Shown piece after piece: positions 26,324 through 35,146 of a stretch of 64,000 nucleotides of DNA. Position 1 is the first letter of the stretch. Each line of letters starts with the position of its first letter. Position numbers and translations under genes: made by a program. Location of the stretch: positions 62,001 through 126,000 of the forward strand of contig CACOYM010000002.1 in NCBI GenBank assembly GCA_902631395.1. Reading direction: 5' to 3'. Under the pieces are notes generated by a model. It did no database searches. It was not told the DNA's origin and was given only the letters and a program-made list of their open reading frames with translations. This stretch comes from Halieaceae bacterium (GTDB lineage: Bacteria; Pseudomonadota; Gammaproteobacteria; Pseudomonadales; Halieaceae).

Positions 26324-27595
26324 TTACAGTGTCAACGCCTCACAGTCAGCCTCGGTGATATCGTATTGCGCGGCCTGAGAGGTCGGCACCGACTCGTAGC
26401 ATACGCGAACATAGCGCAACTTGCTGAGGGGGTCGCTATACTCGCTCCCACGTCGAGTATACAAATCAAAACGAACGACACTATCACTGATACCACTTTG
26501 CAATATCAACATCAGGCCTGATTGACCCGAGCCAGTGGCTTCACCGACGGACACGGCGTAACCGGCCTGGTCCGACAAATCGCAATTGTCAACGCTGATT
26601 GACTCAGCCGGGATAATCGAGCCGTCTCCTTCAGTAGCAGTAATGAAATCAGTGTCGTATCGCGCAAGGGTTGCTGAGATCCCGCAGCGGGGAGTTTCAA
26701 GGTTATAACTGTCTCCCACCATTTCGTCCTGTGAGACGTTCAGATAATCCAGATTCTCAAGGAGAGACGACCTATAAATTCCTGTGATGTCCAGATCAGG
26801 TGAAACATAAGCCTCACCAGCCACGGCAAAATCAATATCGAACGTGTCACCGGTCTCTTCATATGAGTAAGTTAGTCCCAGCGGTCCGGTCTGCTGATAA
26901 GTAACTAGAAGCCCTACCACAGTCCTTACTTGAAGCTGGTCATCTACTCTCTCTTTACACTGACCGGATCCCGTTGCCTCAACACCATTGACCTCTACAT
27001 CCGCCACGCATAGTAAATTAATGAATGCAGTATCGTCGGTGGCCTGAGAATACCAAAAAAGCGTCCCGGCGCGGGTGAGGACGAAATTGTTTTCATCGAT
27101 CTCCGTTACCTGGCTGCGCCCAATTGTTAGTGAATACTCGCTCTCCGCACCACCTCCATACCTTCCACCAAAATTGGCGTCGATAAACAGAGAAATCTCA
27201 TCCTCGGCAGATGCACTTCCTGAGGTGGCCGTCACCTTCACAACATACGTGCCTGCAAGCAGCGCTGTCCCTGAGATGGTTTTAGCGGTTCCATCATGAG
27301 TGAGCTCAACAGGACCATCGTAAGTGACCGATGCGCTGTCTGCACTCGTACCCGTCACACTGTAACTGAGCGAGACGCCTTCATCTGCACGATATTTTGT
27401 TTGCCCGGTCAGCTCGATTGATAACTCATCAGCAGGTGATAACGCTCCGCCATCTGCACCTGCGCCGGAGCCGGCCTCGTCGCCACCCGAGCCGATGCCG
27501 CATCCGGCTAACAGCGCTAAAAGAACAGCAAAGCAAAAATGTTGCTGGCGGCAGTGCCCTCTTAAAAACCACCTTCCCATCCGGTAAAAGCGCAC
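26324..27595 (-). CDS. Large lipoprotein with an Ig/cadherin-like domain
   Basis: The N-terminus has a clear lipobox (LLALLAGCGIGSGG) followed by a Gly/Ala linker. Residues about 65-145 read as a beta-sandwich of the PKD/cadherin-like kind (SIELTGQTKYRADEGVSLSYSV, then LLAGTYVVKVTATSGSASAED). The C-terminal 270 residues are beta-rich with paired cysteines and unrecognised. Its ATG overlaps the last base of the upstream small gene stop, and that gene overlaps motB, so an outer-membrane or stator-linked role is suggested by context only. Confidence 0.78.
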   Translation of the reverse strand: MRFYRMGRWFLRGHCRQQHFCFAVLLALLAGCGIGSGGDEAGSGAGADGGALSPADELSIELTGQTKYRADEGVSLSYSVTGTSADSASVTYDGPVELTHDGTAKTISGTALLAGTYVVKVTATSGSASAEDEISLFIDANFGGRYGGGAESEYSLTIGRSQVTEIDENNFVLTRAGTLFWYSQATDDTAFINLLCVADVEVNGVEATGSGQCKERVDDQLQVRTVVGLLVTYQQTGPLGLTYSYEETGDTFDIDFAVAGEAYVSPDLDITGIYRSSLLENLDYLNVSQDEMVGDSYNLETPRCGISATLARYDTDFITATEGDGSIIPAESISVDNCDLSDQAGYAVSVGEATGSGQSGLMLILQSGISDSVVRFDLYTRRGSEYSDPLSKLRYVRVCYESVPTSQAAQYDITEADCEALTL

Positions 27596-27939
27596 TAGGC
27601 GTCCTCCACGCAGATATGGCTTTGCAACATCACCATCTCTTGATCACGCCGGTACTTTGACGAATCCATAAACCAGATAACAAGGTATCCGTAGGTCTTG
27701 TACTCCTGGCAGAGCTGTTCACCCATAGTTTCGTAATTGAGGCCTGACTGCACGTCGGGTGACGGCCAGATAACTAAGGCGTCTTTAGACAGCCTGGCGT
27801 CGTCGATAGTAGAAACCGATTTGACTCGATCAAGAAACGCCTTCTGAGATTTGGTTTGGGCCGCAGCGTTACCAGCGGCTACGCTCAGCAATGCCAGAAT
27901 AATGACTGCAAGCAGCTTTGACGTATACCGTGACATCAT
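27595..27939 (-). CDS. Small exported protein cotranslated with the stator genes
   Basis: The 114-residue product has a signal peptide (LLAVIILALLSVAAGNAAAQ) and a mature domain of about 85 residues with two cysteines (QLCQEYKTYGYLVIWFMD, QSHICVED). I do not recognise the family. The ATG overlaps the stop of the second motB-like gene (ATGA) and its stop overlaps the following lipoprotein. That is the layout expected of a periplasmic partner of the stator, but this is inference. Confidence 0.72.
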   Translation of the reverse strand: MMSRYTSKLLAVIILALLSVAAGNAAAQTKSQKAFLDRVKSVSTIDDARLSKDALVIWPSPDVQSGLNYETMGEQLCQEYKTYGYLVIWFMDSSKYRRDQEMVMLQSHICVEDA

Positions 27940-29204
27940 CCCGCTCCCCCTTTGACCGTAATTTCTATGCGTCGGTTTTGTGCTCGCCCCACAGCCGTAT
28001 CGTTGGAAGCAATCGGCACCGTATCGGCGAAGCCGGTAACCGAAACTGCTCCGGGCTCAATAAAACCCTCCCCTACGAGATAATCGGCCACCGAAGCGGA
28101 ACGCGCCGCAGACAAATCCCAATTCGACTGGAAACGCTCGCTGAATGCGACAGGCACATTATCAGTATGGCCAGCGACGGTGACTTGGCCAGGACTATCT
28201 ACCAGGGCCTGTCCGACACTGGACAATACGCTGTAGAAGCTGGTGCGAAGGTCTGCGCTCCCGCTGACAAAAGCGCCCTGATCAGCGAGGCTGATCCTTA
28301 CCTCGTCGTCTATGCGTTCAACAGCTACCTGGCCATTGGCAATTTCTGTTGTGAGCCGGCTGCGAATCTGCTCGTACTCACTTTGAGCGACATCCTCACC
28401 TTCTTTTAAATCAGATCCTTGCGCGTTGTCGAAGGACTGCTGTTCGGTAGAGGGTGAGCGCAGTACTTGCACCTCGGATACTACCTCCGCCTGTGCTTGC
28501 GCGACCTTTGCGAATAGCGCCACAGTATCTTCGTCTAGACGCTGTCCAGTTTCCAATCCTTCTGCACCCTGATTTTCACCATTTTTCTGATCGGCGGTCA
28601 TAACAACGCTGATCTTGCCATCCGCCTCGGTAACTGAGATCTGGCCGCGCGTAATCTCGTCCTCAAGCGCGCTTCTCACCTTTTCAAGGTCAGACGAGTT
28701 GGGGTCGTTGGAGGGTTTAGTAGTGATCTTTAACTCGGGATCCGGCGGCTGCTCCTCGTCTGTGGTTTGCTCACTAATAGTGCTGAGCGCCGTGGGCTCA
28801 ACCTTAGCCTGCATAAACTGATCAGCAATAATATTGTCGGCCGTAGGGGGTTCAACCACCGGCACCACGCGCTGCACACCCATGCTGTCATTCATAGAAC
28901 CACTGACCTCTTTGAATTTCGGCACATTCATCTGCGCAAATGACAGTAGCAATACAAAAAATGCCATCAGGAGCGTTGCCATGTCGGCAAAAGTCGCCAT
29001 CCAGGCTGGAGCACCGCCACCCGCACACTTGGGGCATTCAACCGGCGGCAGTTCCTCGGGTGGTTCAGGGGGTGGACCCTCTGGTACTGGTTCTTCGGGC
29101 ACTGCAGATGCCTGCGCCTCGGGTGCATCAGCGGATTCCGCATCCACGAACTCGGCGACCTCGCCCCCAGGCGTTTCAAGCTCAACATTTTCGTCTTCTG
29201 CCAC
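27936..29204 (-). CDS. motB: Flagellar stator protein MotB/PomB, second tandem copy
   Basis: An acidic N-terminus leads to CPKCAGGGAPAWMATFADMATLLMAFFVLLLSFA, which holds the single membrane span and the ion-binding aspartate (about residue 74). A long linker precedes an OmpA-like peptidoglycan-binding domain (AGHTDNVP, NWDLSAARSASV, NRRIEITV). MotB/PomB pairs with MotA/PomA to convert ion flow into torque. It lies 20 bases after the longer copy and shares with it the same CPKC and FADMATLLM block, so this is a duplicated stator subunit. The stop overlaps the next gene. Confidence 0.92.
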   Translation of the reverse strand: MAEDENVELETPGGEVAEFVDAESADAPEAQASAVPEEPVPEGPPPEPPEELPPVECPKCAGGGAPAWMATFADMATLLMAFFVLLLSFAQMNVPKFKEVSGSMNDSMGVQRVVPVVEPPTADNIIADQFMQAKVEPTALSTISEQTTDEEQPPDPELKITTKPSNDPNSSDLEKVRSALEDEITRGQISVTEADGKISVVMTADQKNGENQGAEGLETGQRLDEDTVALFAKVAQAQAEVVSEVQVLRSPSTEQQSFDNAQGSDLKEGEDVAQSEYEQIRSRLTTEIANGQVAVERIDDEVRISLADQGAFVSGSADLRTSFYSVLSSVGQALVDSPGQVTVAGHTDNVPVAFSERFQSNWDLSAARSASVADYLVGEGFIEPGAVSVTGFADTVPIASNDTAVGRAQNRRIEITVKGGAG

Positions 29205-29224
29205 GACTAGGCCCTCCGAATCAC

Positions 29225-30736
29225 TCAGTTATCTTCCACAATCACTTCAATACGGCGATTTCGGGCACGGCCCGTTGCAGTATCGTTGCTGTTGAGTGGC
29301 CGCGTATCGGCGAACCCTGCGATTTGCACATTGCCACCCTCGAGGTTAGTCGAGTTAAGCAAAAAGTCGGCGATGGATGCAGCACGAGCTGCGGACAAAT
29401 CCCAATTTGATTTAAATCGCTCGCTGAAGGCAACGGGCACGTTATCGGTATGCCCCTCAACCATCACACTACCGGGATATTGGGCGAGGCTGTTGCCAAG
29501 ACGTGTCAGAGTCGGCGTAAACGCCTGCCGCAAATCGGAAGATCCGGAGGTGAAACTGCCCTGACTGGCGAGTCTGACGATGATCTTGTCACCATCTTTC
29601 TCCACCTCAGCAAGGCCTGCTGCAATCTCGTCCGACAGGTCAGCACGCAAGCGGTCATATTTTGACATGCCGGAAGCGTCAGCGCCCTGCGACTGTCTCC
29701 GGTTCGCATTTGCGCCTGCTTGGTTTCCTTGAGCCTTGTCCGCCAGGTGCACACCGACGTTAGAACTGAGCGTGGTGGAGACTTCAGCAACCTTGGCGAC
29801 CGCATCCAGCGTCTCCTGTGCCACTTGTCCACCCTTGCCTTCGCCTGCCGAGCCCACCTTGCCGCCTGCAGAGGCGGGTTCTACAAGGGTCACCTTGATC
29901 TCCCCGTTTTCGATACGGACGTCTGCCATACCTTTATTGAGCTCTTGCTCAAGCGCTTCCTGCACCTGCTGAAAATCGCTCTCGATCGGATCTTCGTATT
30001 CGCCCTCCTCGGTTTTTTTCTCGATGAAGTCGCCACGCACGAAGTCAGATCGCTGCTCCTTCACATCCAGCACTGAGCGCTCTGCAACGGCCGGGGTAAA
30101 GTTTTCCACCACGATACTTCGGGCCATTGGGATGGTGACTTTGGGCACAATTTTTTCGATACCAAACGCCTGCTTCAACGAACCCGCAACCTGCTTGAAC
30201 TTGGGAACCTCTGTCTCAGCGAAGCTCAGCAGCAAAACGAAAAAAGCCATCAGCAAGGTTGCCATATCGGCGAAGGTCGCCATCCAGGCAGGCGCGCCAC
30301 CACCAGCGCACTTCGGGCAATCGTCTTTGGGCTCTTCCGGTGGGGGTGGTCCGAGTGGAGGAAGATCGGTCTCTTCGAGCTCTTCTTCTGCATCGCCCTC
30401 CTGAGCATCTTCCACCGCAGCATCGCCATCATCCTCTGCTGGAGACTCGTCCTCAACAGTTTCATCTTCTGGAGTCTCAGAAGGGTCAGCAAGATCGTCA
30501 GCTTCATTCTGAGCCGCGGCGTCGAGGGAAATTTCACCAGTCACGTCAGCTGCATCAGGCCCGCGATAGGTGGAGTCCGTCCCATCAGATTCTGACGCAG
30601 GTGTCAGAGCTTCTTCATCCGCGCCATCAGCAGCATTCGCTACAGAATCTGTCTGGCCCGCGCTCATAACATCAGAGGGTGCCTGAACGTCAGTATTCTG
30701 GCCCTCGGCTCCGGATTTGATGTCATCATCAGCCAC
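29225..30736 (-). CDS. motB: Flagellar stator protein MotB/PomB, first tandem copy with long acidic extension
   Basis: The layout matches its neighbour: CPKC at about residues 140-143, the ion-site aspartate near 157 in TFADMATLLMAF, and an OmpA-like C-terminus (EGHTDNVP, NWDLSAARAAS, RNRRIEVIV). Its first 138 residues are an acidic, repeat-poor extension (many Asp, Glu and Ala) far longer than the short cytoplasmic tail of usual MotB. This extension is predicted to be cytoplasmic and disordered. It is 33 bases downstream of motA. Two B subunits per A gene suggest alternative or mixed stators. Confidence 0.92.
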   Translation of the reverse strand: MADDDIKSGAEGQNTDVQAPSDVMSAGQTDSVANAADGADEEALTPASESDGTDSTYRGPDAADVTGEISLDAAAQNEADDLADPSETPEDETVEDESPAEDDGDAAVEDAQEGDAEEELEETDLPPLGPPPPEEPKDDCPKCAGGGAPAWMATFADMATLLMAFFVLLLSFAETEVPKFKQVAGSLKQAFGIEKIVPKVTIPMARSIVVENFTPAVAERSVLDVKEQRSDFVRGDFIEKKTEEGEYEDPIESDFQQVQEALEQELNKGMADVRIENGEIKVTLVEPASAGGKVGSAGEGKGGQVAQETLDAVAKVAEVSTTLSSNVGVHLADKAQGNQAGANANRRQSQGADASGMSKYDRLRADLSDEIAAGLAEVEKDGDKIIVRLASQGSFTSGSSDLRQAFTPTLTRLGNSLAQYPGSVMVEGHTDNVPVAFSERFKSNWDLSAARAASIADFLLNSTNLEGGNVQIAGFADTRPLNSNDTATGRARNRRIEVIVEDN

Positions 30737-30769
30737 GTTGCGTTATCTCAATTTGTGCACGAAGCTGTA

Positions 30770-31525
30770 TTACGCCGCTGCAATCTTCTCGCGGGCTTTT
30801 GGTGAGACAAACGAAGCAAGCATGTCGCCCAGCACTCTGGGGTTACCTCCCTCCTGCATAAACAACACGCCCTCAATCACCAACTCGTTATTGGCTGACT
30901 CTAGCGCAGAGGCATTTTCAAGCTTTTGCGCGATAGGTAAACAGATCACGTTGGCCAGAATTGCACCGTACATTGTTGTCAGTAGCGCAACCGCCATCGC
31001 TGGCCCAATAGCTTTGGGGTCCGACATGTTACCCAGCATAATTACCAAACCGGCCAGGGTTCCGATCATCCCCATTGCCGGCGCAATTTCTCCCCATGCA
31101 CTAAAAATTTTTGCCCCCATTTCGTGACGCAGCTTCATCATGTCGTTGTCGCGATTGAGTGAGCTCTTTATTATTTCGCCATCGGTGCCATCAACCAGCA
31201 TGGAAACCGCCTTGGCTAAAAAGGGATTGGCAATATCCTGGCCCTCCAGCGCGATCATGCCGTCTTTGCGCGCGATGTTGGCAAGCTCAACGATTTGGGT
31301 AATGAGCTCAACCGGGTCATCAATCTTTCTAGAAAAAGCCTTACCCATCACACCCATTGCGCCTAAGAACTCTCCAAGGGAACACCGCGCCATCACCACG
31401 GCTATCGAACCTGCGACCACGATCAGCAGGGAGGCGGTGTCCACGAACGCAGGAGCGTTTTCAGATATAGCCATGAAAATAAGGCCAAACGCCGCTAGCA
31501 AACCTACAATCGTCGCAATATCCAT
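30770..31525 (-). CDS. motA: Flagellar stator protein MotA/PomA
   Basis: From the internal ATG at 31525 the protein begins MDIATIVGLLAAFG, like PomA, and has GAGGAG upstream; the ORF-track start adds 13 residues. Four membrane spans are seen, including LIVVAGSIAVVMARCSL and the conserved pore segment PAMGMIGTLAGLVIMLGNM with DPKAIGPAMAVALLTTMYGA. The charged cytoplasmic loop (about residues 55-140) contacts the rotor. PomA likeness suggests sodium coupling, but ion choice cannot be proven from sequence. It is the first gene behind a FliA-type promoter. Confidence 0.95.
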   Translation of the reverse strand: MDIATIVGLLAAFGLIFMAISENAPAFVDTASLLIVVAGSIAVVMARCSLGEFLGAMGVMGKAFSRKIDDPVELITQIVELANIARKDGMIALEGQDIANPFLAKAVSMLVDGTDGEIIKSSLNRDNDMMKLRHEMGAKIFSAWGEIAPAMGMIGTLAGLVIMLGNMSDPKAIGPAMAVALLTTMYGAILANVICLPIAQKLENASALESANNELVIEGVLFMQEGGNPRVLGDMLASFVSPKAREKIAAA

Positions 31526-31671
31526 GAACCGCTCCTCAACATTGAACAGGTGAAGTATCTCCACCTAATATAGCAACACCATTTACATAGGTGATAGGTA
31601 ACAATTAGCGCATTGCCTCCCACGAGACCAAAGCGGTGCGAAAAGTTGCCTAGCGCCTATTTTCTTCCCAA

Positions 31672-31698
31672 ATATCGGCTTTTTAGACGAAAGCTTGA
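31672..31698 (-). promoter_or_regulatory. Sigma-28 (FliA) promoter of the motA run
   Basis: On the minus strand TCAAGCTT, 11 bases, GCCGATAT: 6/8 at -35 and 7/8 at -10, with exact spacing. It lies about 150 bases upstream of the motA start and is divergent from a second FliA promoter 70 bases away. Confidence 0.72.
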
Positions 31699-31766
31699 TT
31701 TTGACGTCGGACTCTCTGCAAATAAATACTAGGGCCTCAAAAAGGCGTTGTGTTAGCGTCGATTTT

Positions 31767-31793
31767 TAAAGGTAAATGCGCCGAATCCGATAG
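31767..31793 (+). promoter_or_regulatory. Sigma-28 (FliA) promoter of the DUF1566 lipoprotein gene
   Basis: TAAAGGTA, exactly 11 bases, TCCGATAG: good matches at both hexamer cores (TAAAG, CCGATA). It points toward the lipoprotein start about 180 bases downstream, placing that gene in the late flagellar regulon. Confidence 0.78.
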
Positions 31794-31970
31794 TATGTTG
31801 GGAGCGTCGAACCTTGTTATCGGGGTGGTTTGAGGCACAGAAAGTCGCCGGGTAAATCTGGTCGATACTCAATCATCACAGATTTATCGCGCTATATGAG
31901 GACGCTGCAATAGTGACGCAAACCACCAAACGCGTTGGATAAGGTCTGGTGAACTCAGGGGGTGCAGTTT

Positions 31971-32513
31971 ATGGGAGCGATAGGAAAGCATAGTAACCGG
32001 GTACTTTTATCGAGCCTAATGCTCCTTACGGTACTCGCTGGTTGCAATGACCAACGCAATCAACCCGATTGCAGCGACGTTTATAAAAGCCGCATTGATG
32101 AAAATGACTTCGACGTACTTGATGGTGGCATCGCGCTTCATAGACCTACAGGCCTTACGGTTACGCAATGTGCCGTTGGTCAACGGATGAGCAACTTCCG
32201 CTGTCGGGGGAACTCATTAAAGCTGAGCTGGGATGACGCTATGGCCTACGCCAGTGAAGTGGCAGAAAAAACGGGTGAAGCATGGCGGTTGCCGGAGAAA
32301 GGTGAAATACCAAAAATCCTCGAAAATAAATGCATTAACCCTGCCGCTAACCCGTTCGTATTCCCGGGGCTAGAGGTGGCGAATTTTTGGACGGCATCGA
32401 AGGGGCTTCACCAAGATAAATTTCGCTGTTCAATTTATTCCTATCAAGGCAGGGTTTTTTGCAGACAGGCACGAGATATTGCTCAACCTTTTTTACTGGT
32501 GAAAGGTAACTAG
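31971..32513 (+). CDS. DUF1566-type lipoprotein under FliA control
   Basis: A lipobox (TVLAGCND) predicts a lipoprotein. The mature domain resembles DUF1566/FGE-like folds: SWDDAMAYASEVAEKTGEAWRLPEKGEI, then NPFVFPGLEVANFWTAS, with six cysteines outside the lipobox. CAGGGGG sits about eight bases before ATG 31971, which is preferred over the GTG at 31962. It is transcribed divergently from the stator genes from its own sigma-28 promoter. That makes a cell-surface motility or adhesion accessory role likely, though none is known. Confidence 0.8.
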   Translation: MGAIGKHSNRVLLSSLMLLTVLAGCNDQRNQPDCSDVYKSRIDENDFDVLDGGIALHRPTGLTVTQCAVGQRMSNFRCRGNSLKLSWDDAMAYASEVAEKTGEAWRLPEKGEIPKILENKCINPAANPFVFPGLEVANFWTASKGLHQDKFRCSIYSYQGRVFCRQARDIAQPFLLVKGN

Positions 32514-32520
32514 TCAGGGC

Positions 32521-32706
32521 CTAACGCACTGGCTTTAGGTGGTGCTTTGGCTCACAGCGTTTACAAGCGGCGCCATCGGCTCTCAACACTTCCAGACACG
32601 GTAGCTGGCGAGATTTAAACCCCATCACTGCGCAAGCGTATGGGAACGCCTTATGGTGAGTTATCTGAAAATGCCGGCATTTCCAGCAATTAGCCTGTCT
32701 ATTCAT
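32521..32706 (-). CDS. Small cysteine-rich protein
   Basis: Starting at ATG 32706 the product has 61 residues with a zinc-knuckle-like layout: CWKCRHF, YACAVMGF, LPCLEVL, and a final CKRCEP. Similar short proteins are widespread in proteobacteria and have no assigned function. The ORF-track start at 32775 adds 23 residues that lie inside the upstream gene. The start overlaps the end of the membrane-protein gene by eight bases. Confidence 0.7.
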   Translation of the reverse strand: MNRQANCWKCRHFQITHHKAFPYACAVMGFKSRQLPCLEVLRADGAACKRCEPKHHLKPVR

Positions 32707-33034
32707 GGTCGGATCGCGACTCTTGAGCTGGCTCAGAGGTCTCACACTCGCTGTATTGCTCCGCCGCCTCATCAAACTTAGCCTTGGCTTCTGCTAGTGC
32801 CCTCTCTCGCTTGCGCGGCAAATAATATTCCTCGTGGGCACGATAAGCGACGATCAATATCAGTGCCGCCAAACAGCCCCAGGATAAAAGATCGATCAAT
32901 TCAACACGGGCAAACCACGGGGCCTCCGAACCCAGACCACCGCCCATTGTGCTAGCACCCACCAGTGCCAACAACGGTACTGCGAACAACAGATACGTGC
33001 GAATGATCTTACATACCGCGCACTCCTGCGCCAT
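32699..33034 (-). CDS. Small membrane protein with CxxC N-terminus
   Basis: The 111-residue protein begins MAQECAVCKI, has two hydrophobic spans (TYLLFAVPLLALVGAS and LLSWGCLAALILIVAYRA), and ends in a charged, helical cytoplasmic tail rich in Ala, Glu and Lys. I do not recognise the family. It follows the Maf gene after three bases and overlaps the small cysteine-rich gene, so the three are probably cotranscribed. Confidence 0.65.
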   Translation of the reverse strand: MAQECAVCKIIRTYLLFAVPLLALVGASTMGGGLGSEAPWFARVELIDLLSWGCLAALILIVAYRAHEEYYLPRKRERALAEAKAKFDEAAEQYSECETSEPAQESRSDHE

Positions 33035-33037
33035 GCC

Positions 33038-34939
33038 TTACGCCCCCGAGATCTCCTGCGCACGACCGAGGTCGTTCATTGCTGCCTCGCACAGTGTAAT
33101 CAATTGTCTGGATGCCTGCGTAATCGAGTCATAGTAGTCCGCCGACACGCGAAGATTTTGCTCTAGATTCTGTACCGATTCCGTGGCTGCGTTCAGAGCC
33201 ATTGATTCCCGCGAGGTGTAGTATTTAAGAAGCGGGCATTCCTCGTCGAATATTCGCTTCAGACGTTGCTCCAAAAGATCGATTACCGTGCAGTCATTGC
33301 TGCGAGACTCGATTTTTTCAAGACACTCTTTTTGTATCTCGTCGCAAATCCTCGCAGCATGATCGAGCCGAACGACCATGCTGCTCAGTGCATCACTCAC
33401 AGCCTGGTAACGCGGCTTATAATCCCTAAAAGCTACGACAAGATTTTTTTTCGGCTTTTTAACCGACCGCTGCTCAACCAAAGGGTGTTGAGCAAACGGA
33501 ATATGCTCCCAACCCCGCAGGTAAGCACCGGATGCCGTAGAATTATGGAGCGGCATACGACCCTGATAGTAATTCGCTATGTTTTGGAACTCCCTTATAA
33601 AAGCGTAGTAATTTGGTAGAGTTGGGAGATCCTCCCCATTTATACCTTCACAAGTCAAATAGCCGTCCTGAGACAGGGCCTCCTCTTCTGTTGGCGAACC
33701 CCCTGTCACATATAGGCCGCCGCCAATACTTAGGTCCTGGCCCAACAGGGTGACGGAGCGCGCATTAAACTCGATCGCCATAACCGCAGATAGCGTGGAT
33801 ACAGAGGTACCACCGAATTTAGGTGACATGCCGCCGTGAAGCGTGGAAGAAAGCTCAGTCCCTAAAAAGCCAGGATCTGGATAGGGGAAGTGCGTGGCAA
33901 AGCCAGCCCCATAAAATGCGGGATGACAGCCCTCATTCAGAACCAATCCCACTTCAGCAATTTCCTGTCGATCTGGTATGGCGTAGCTATGATCACGAGG
34001 ATCTTGCCAGATCGCCAAATCTGGCTTGATGCCGGCGTCAAATAGTGCCGCCAAAGCCTTCACGCTAGCAAAGATCAAAAATTGGTCCTGTACTTCGGCC
34101 AACAATTCCAAATCCTTTTCTAAGGAAGGGCCCGGCGAGACAACCAACACGTCAGCACCATCAAACTCTGACTTTAACTCCATTATCGAGGGTAATTTAG
34201 CCAGAGTAGGCGCAGAGGCTAGCCATTGCTCTGCGGTTGTCTGGGGTAACCATTGTGTTGTAGACCCCGCAATAACAGCTGAGCCAATCGCGCGCGCTAC
34301 AGTGTGGAAATTTTGCTCATCCTCGGCATTAGCATGGGTTGCAATCAATGCCGCTCGTGGCACAGAGAATTGGTTAAGAAACAGTTCGAGGTGAGTATTT
34401 CCGGGATAGTGGCCTTCCAAAACAAACAGCGTGTCGCTATCAAGAAGAGCGGTCGCGCTGTCGCCTATCTCGGGGATATTTCGCGTCATCCATATAAATT
34501 TGGATTGCCCACGAGTCCGCAACACATCCCGAATGACCTCACCATCTGCGTCAGTGAGTAGCACAATATCTTGATTAAAATCCCATATGCCAGGCAATGC
34601 GTCGTCTACAAAAAGATTCATACCGGCACGAGATTGCCGCAATTCTTCGACAGAAAATGACGCTCGAGATTCGGTAATCCATTGGTGAATTGTCTGTAGG
34701 CGCTGATTTACCGACGAGGCGATTTCACTATACCGCATTAATTGATCAGGCCTTTCTGCCATAGTTTTTGCCTGTTCGCTATGGCTGATTTCTCCTGTAC
34801 CTCGGCTCTGAACCAGTAAGCTCCTTAAAAAACGGATCCGGTCGAGACATACCCGTGCCTCATCGATGGCGCCGGATTTAGCCATTTCGATAGCTTCGTT
34901 ACATTGGTCAAGCAGCGGTTCTAGAGTAGCCGAGAACAT
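33038..34939 (-). CDS. maf: Motility-associated factor glycosyltransferase (Maf, DUF115 family)
   Basis: The DUF115 core is readable as VLVVSPGPSLEKDLELL, then ASVKALAALFDAGIKPDLAIWQDP and FGGTSVSTLSAVMAIEFNARSVTLLGQDL, with GGLYVTGG close behind. Maf proteins transfer nonulosonic or related sugars to flagellin in the cytoplasm before export. ATG 34939 has GGAG eight bases upstream and is preferred over 34972, giving 633 residues. It is divergent from the first flagellin gene. No nonulosonate synthesis genes (pse/leg) occur in the window, so the donor must be made elsewhere or be a different sugar. Confidence 0.9.
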   Translation of the reverse strand: MFSATLEPLLDQCNEAIEMAKSGAIDEARVCLDRIRFLRSLLVQSRGTGEISHSEQAKTMAERPDQLMRYSEIASSVNQRLQTIHQWITESRASFSVEELRQSRAGMNLFVDDALPGIWDFNQDIVLLTDADGEVIRDVLRTRGQSKFIWMTRNIPEIGDSATALLDSDTLFVLEGHYPGNTHLELFLNQFSVPRAALIATHANAEDEQNFHTVARAIGSAVIAGSTTQWLPQTTAEQWLASAPTLAKLPSIMELKSEFDGADVLVVSPGPSLEKDLELLAEVQDQFLIFASVKALAALFDAGIKPDLAIWQDPRDHSYAIPDRQEIAEVGLVLNEGCHPAFYGAGFATHFPYPDPGFLGTELSSTLHGGMSPKFGGTSVSTLSAVMAIEFNARSVTLLGQDLSIGGGLYVTGGSPTEEEALSQDGYLTCEGINGEDLPTLPNYYAFIREFQNIANYYQGRMPLHNSTASGAYLRGWEHIPFAQHPLVEQRSVKKPKKNLVVAFRDYKPRYQAVSDALSSMVVRLDHAARICDEIQKECLEKIESRSNDCTVIDLLEQRLKRIFDEECPLLKYYTSRESMALNAATESVQNLEQNLRVSADYYDSITQASRQLITLCEAAMNDLGRAQEISGA

Positions 34940-35044
34940 TCCGAAATCTCCAATAATGCCCCGCATTTTCAAAATGAAGCGGTGCCTTAATCAACACGCT
35001 GTTTCTGCTTGCAAAAATTGGGCCAAAATAAAGCGCTTGGAAAC

Positions 35045-35071
35045 TAAAGGATGCCCTTAATCCTCCGATAG
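35045..35071 (+). promoter_or_regulatory. Sigma-28 (FliA) promoter of flagellin 1
   Basis: TAAAGGAT, exactly 11 bases, TCCGATAG. It lies about 75 bases upstream of the flagellin 1 start and matches the other FliA promoters of the window. Confidence 0.83.
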
Positions 35072-35146
35072 AACTATTGAATGAGGTTGTCGCAGGCAAA
35101 AGTTAGGACATGCCGCGTCAAAGTGACTAATAAGTAGGAGGCCGTG

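Noticed and set aside
28834-30669. Long ORFs opposite the motB genes (e.g. 28940-29410, 29720-30076, 30259-30669)
   Set aside because: They mirror the codon pattern of the motB genes, have no family features and no Shine-Dalgarno; they are shadows.
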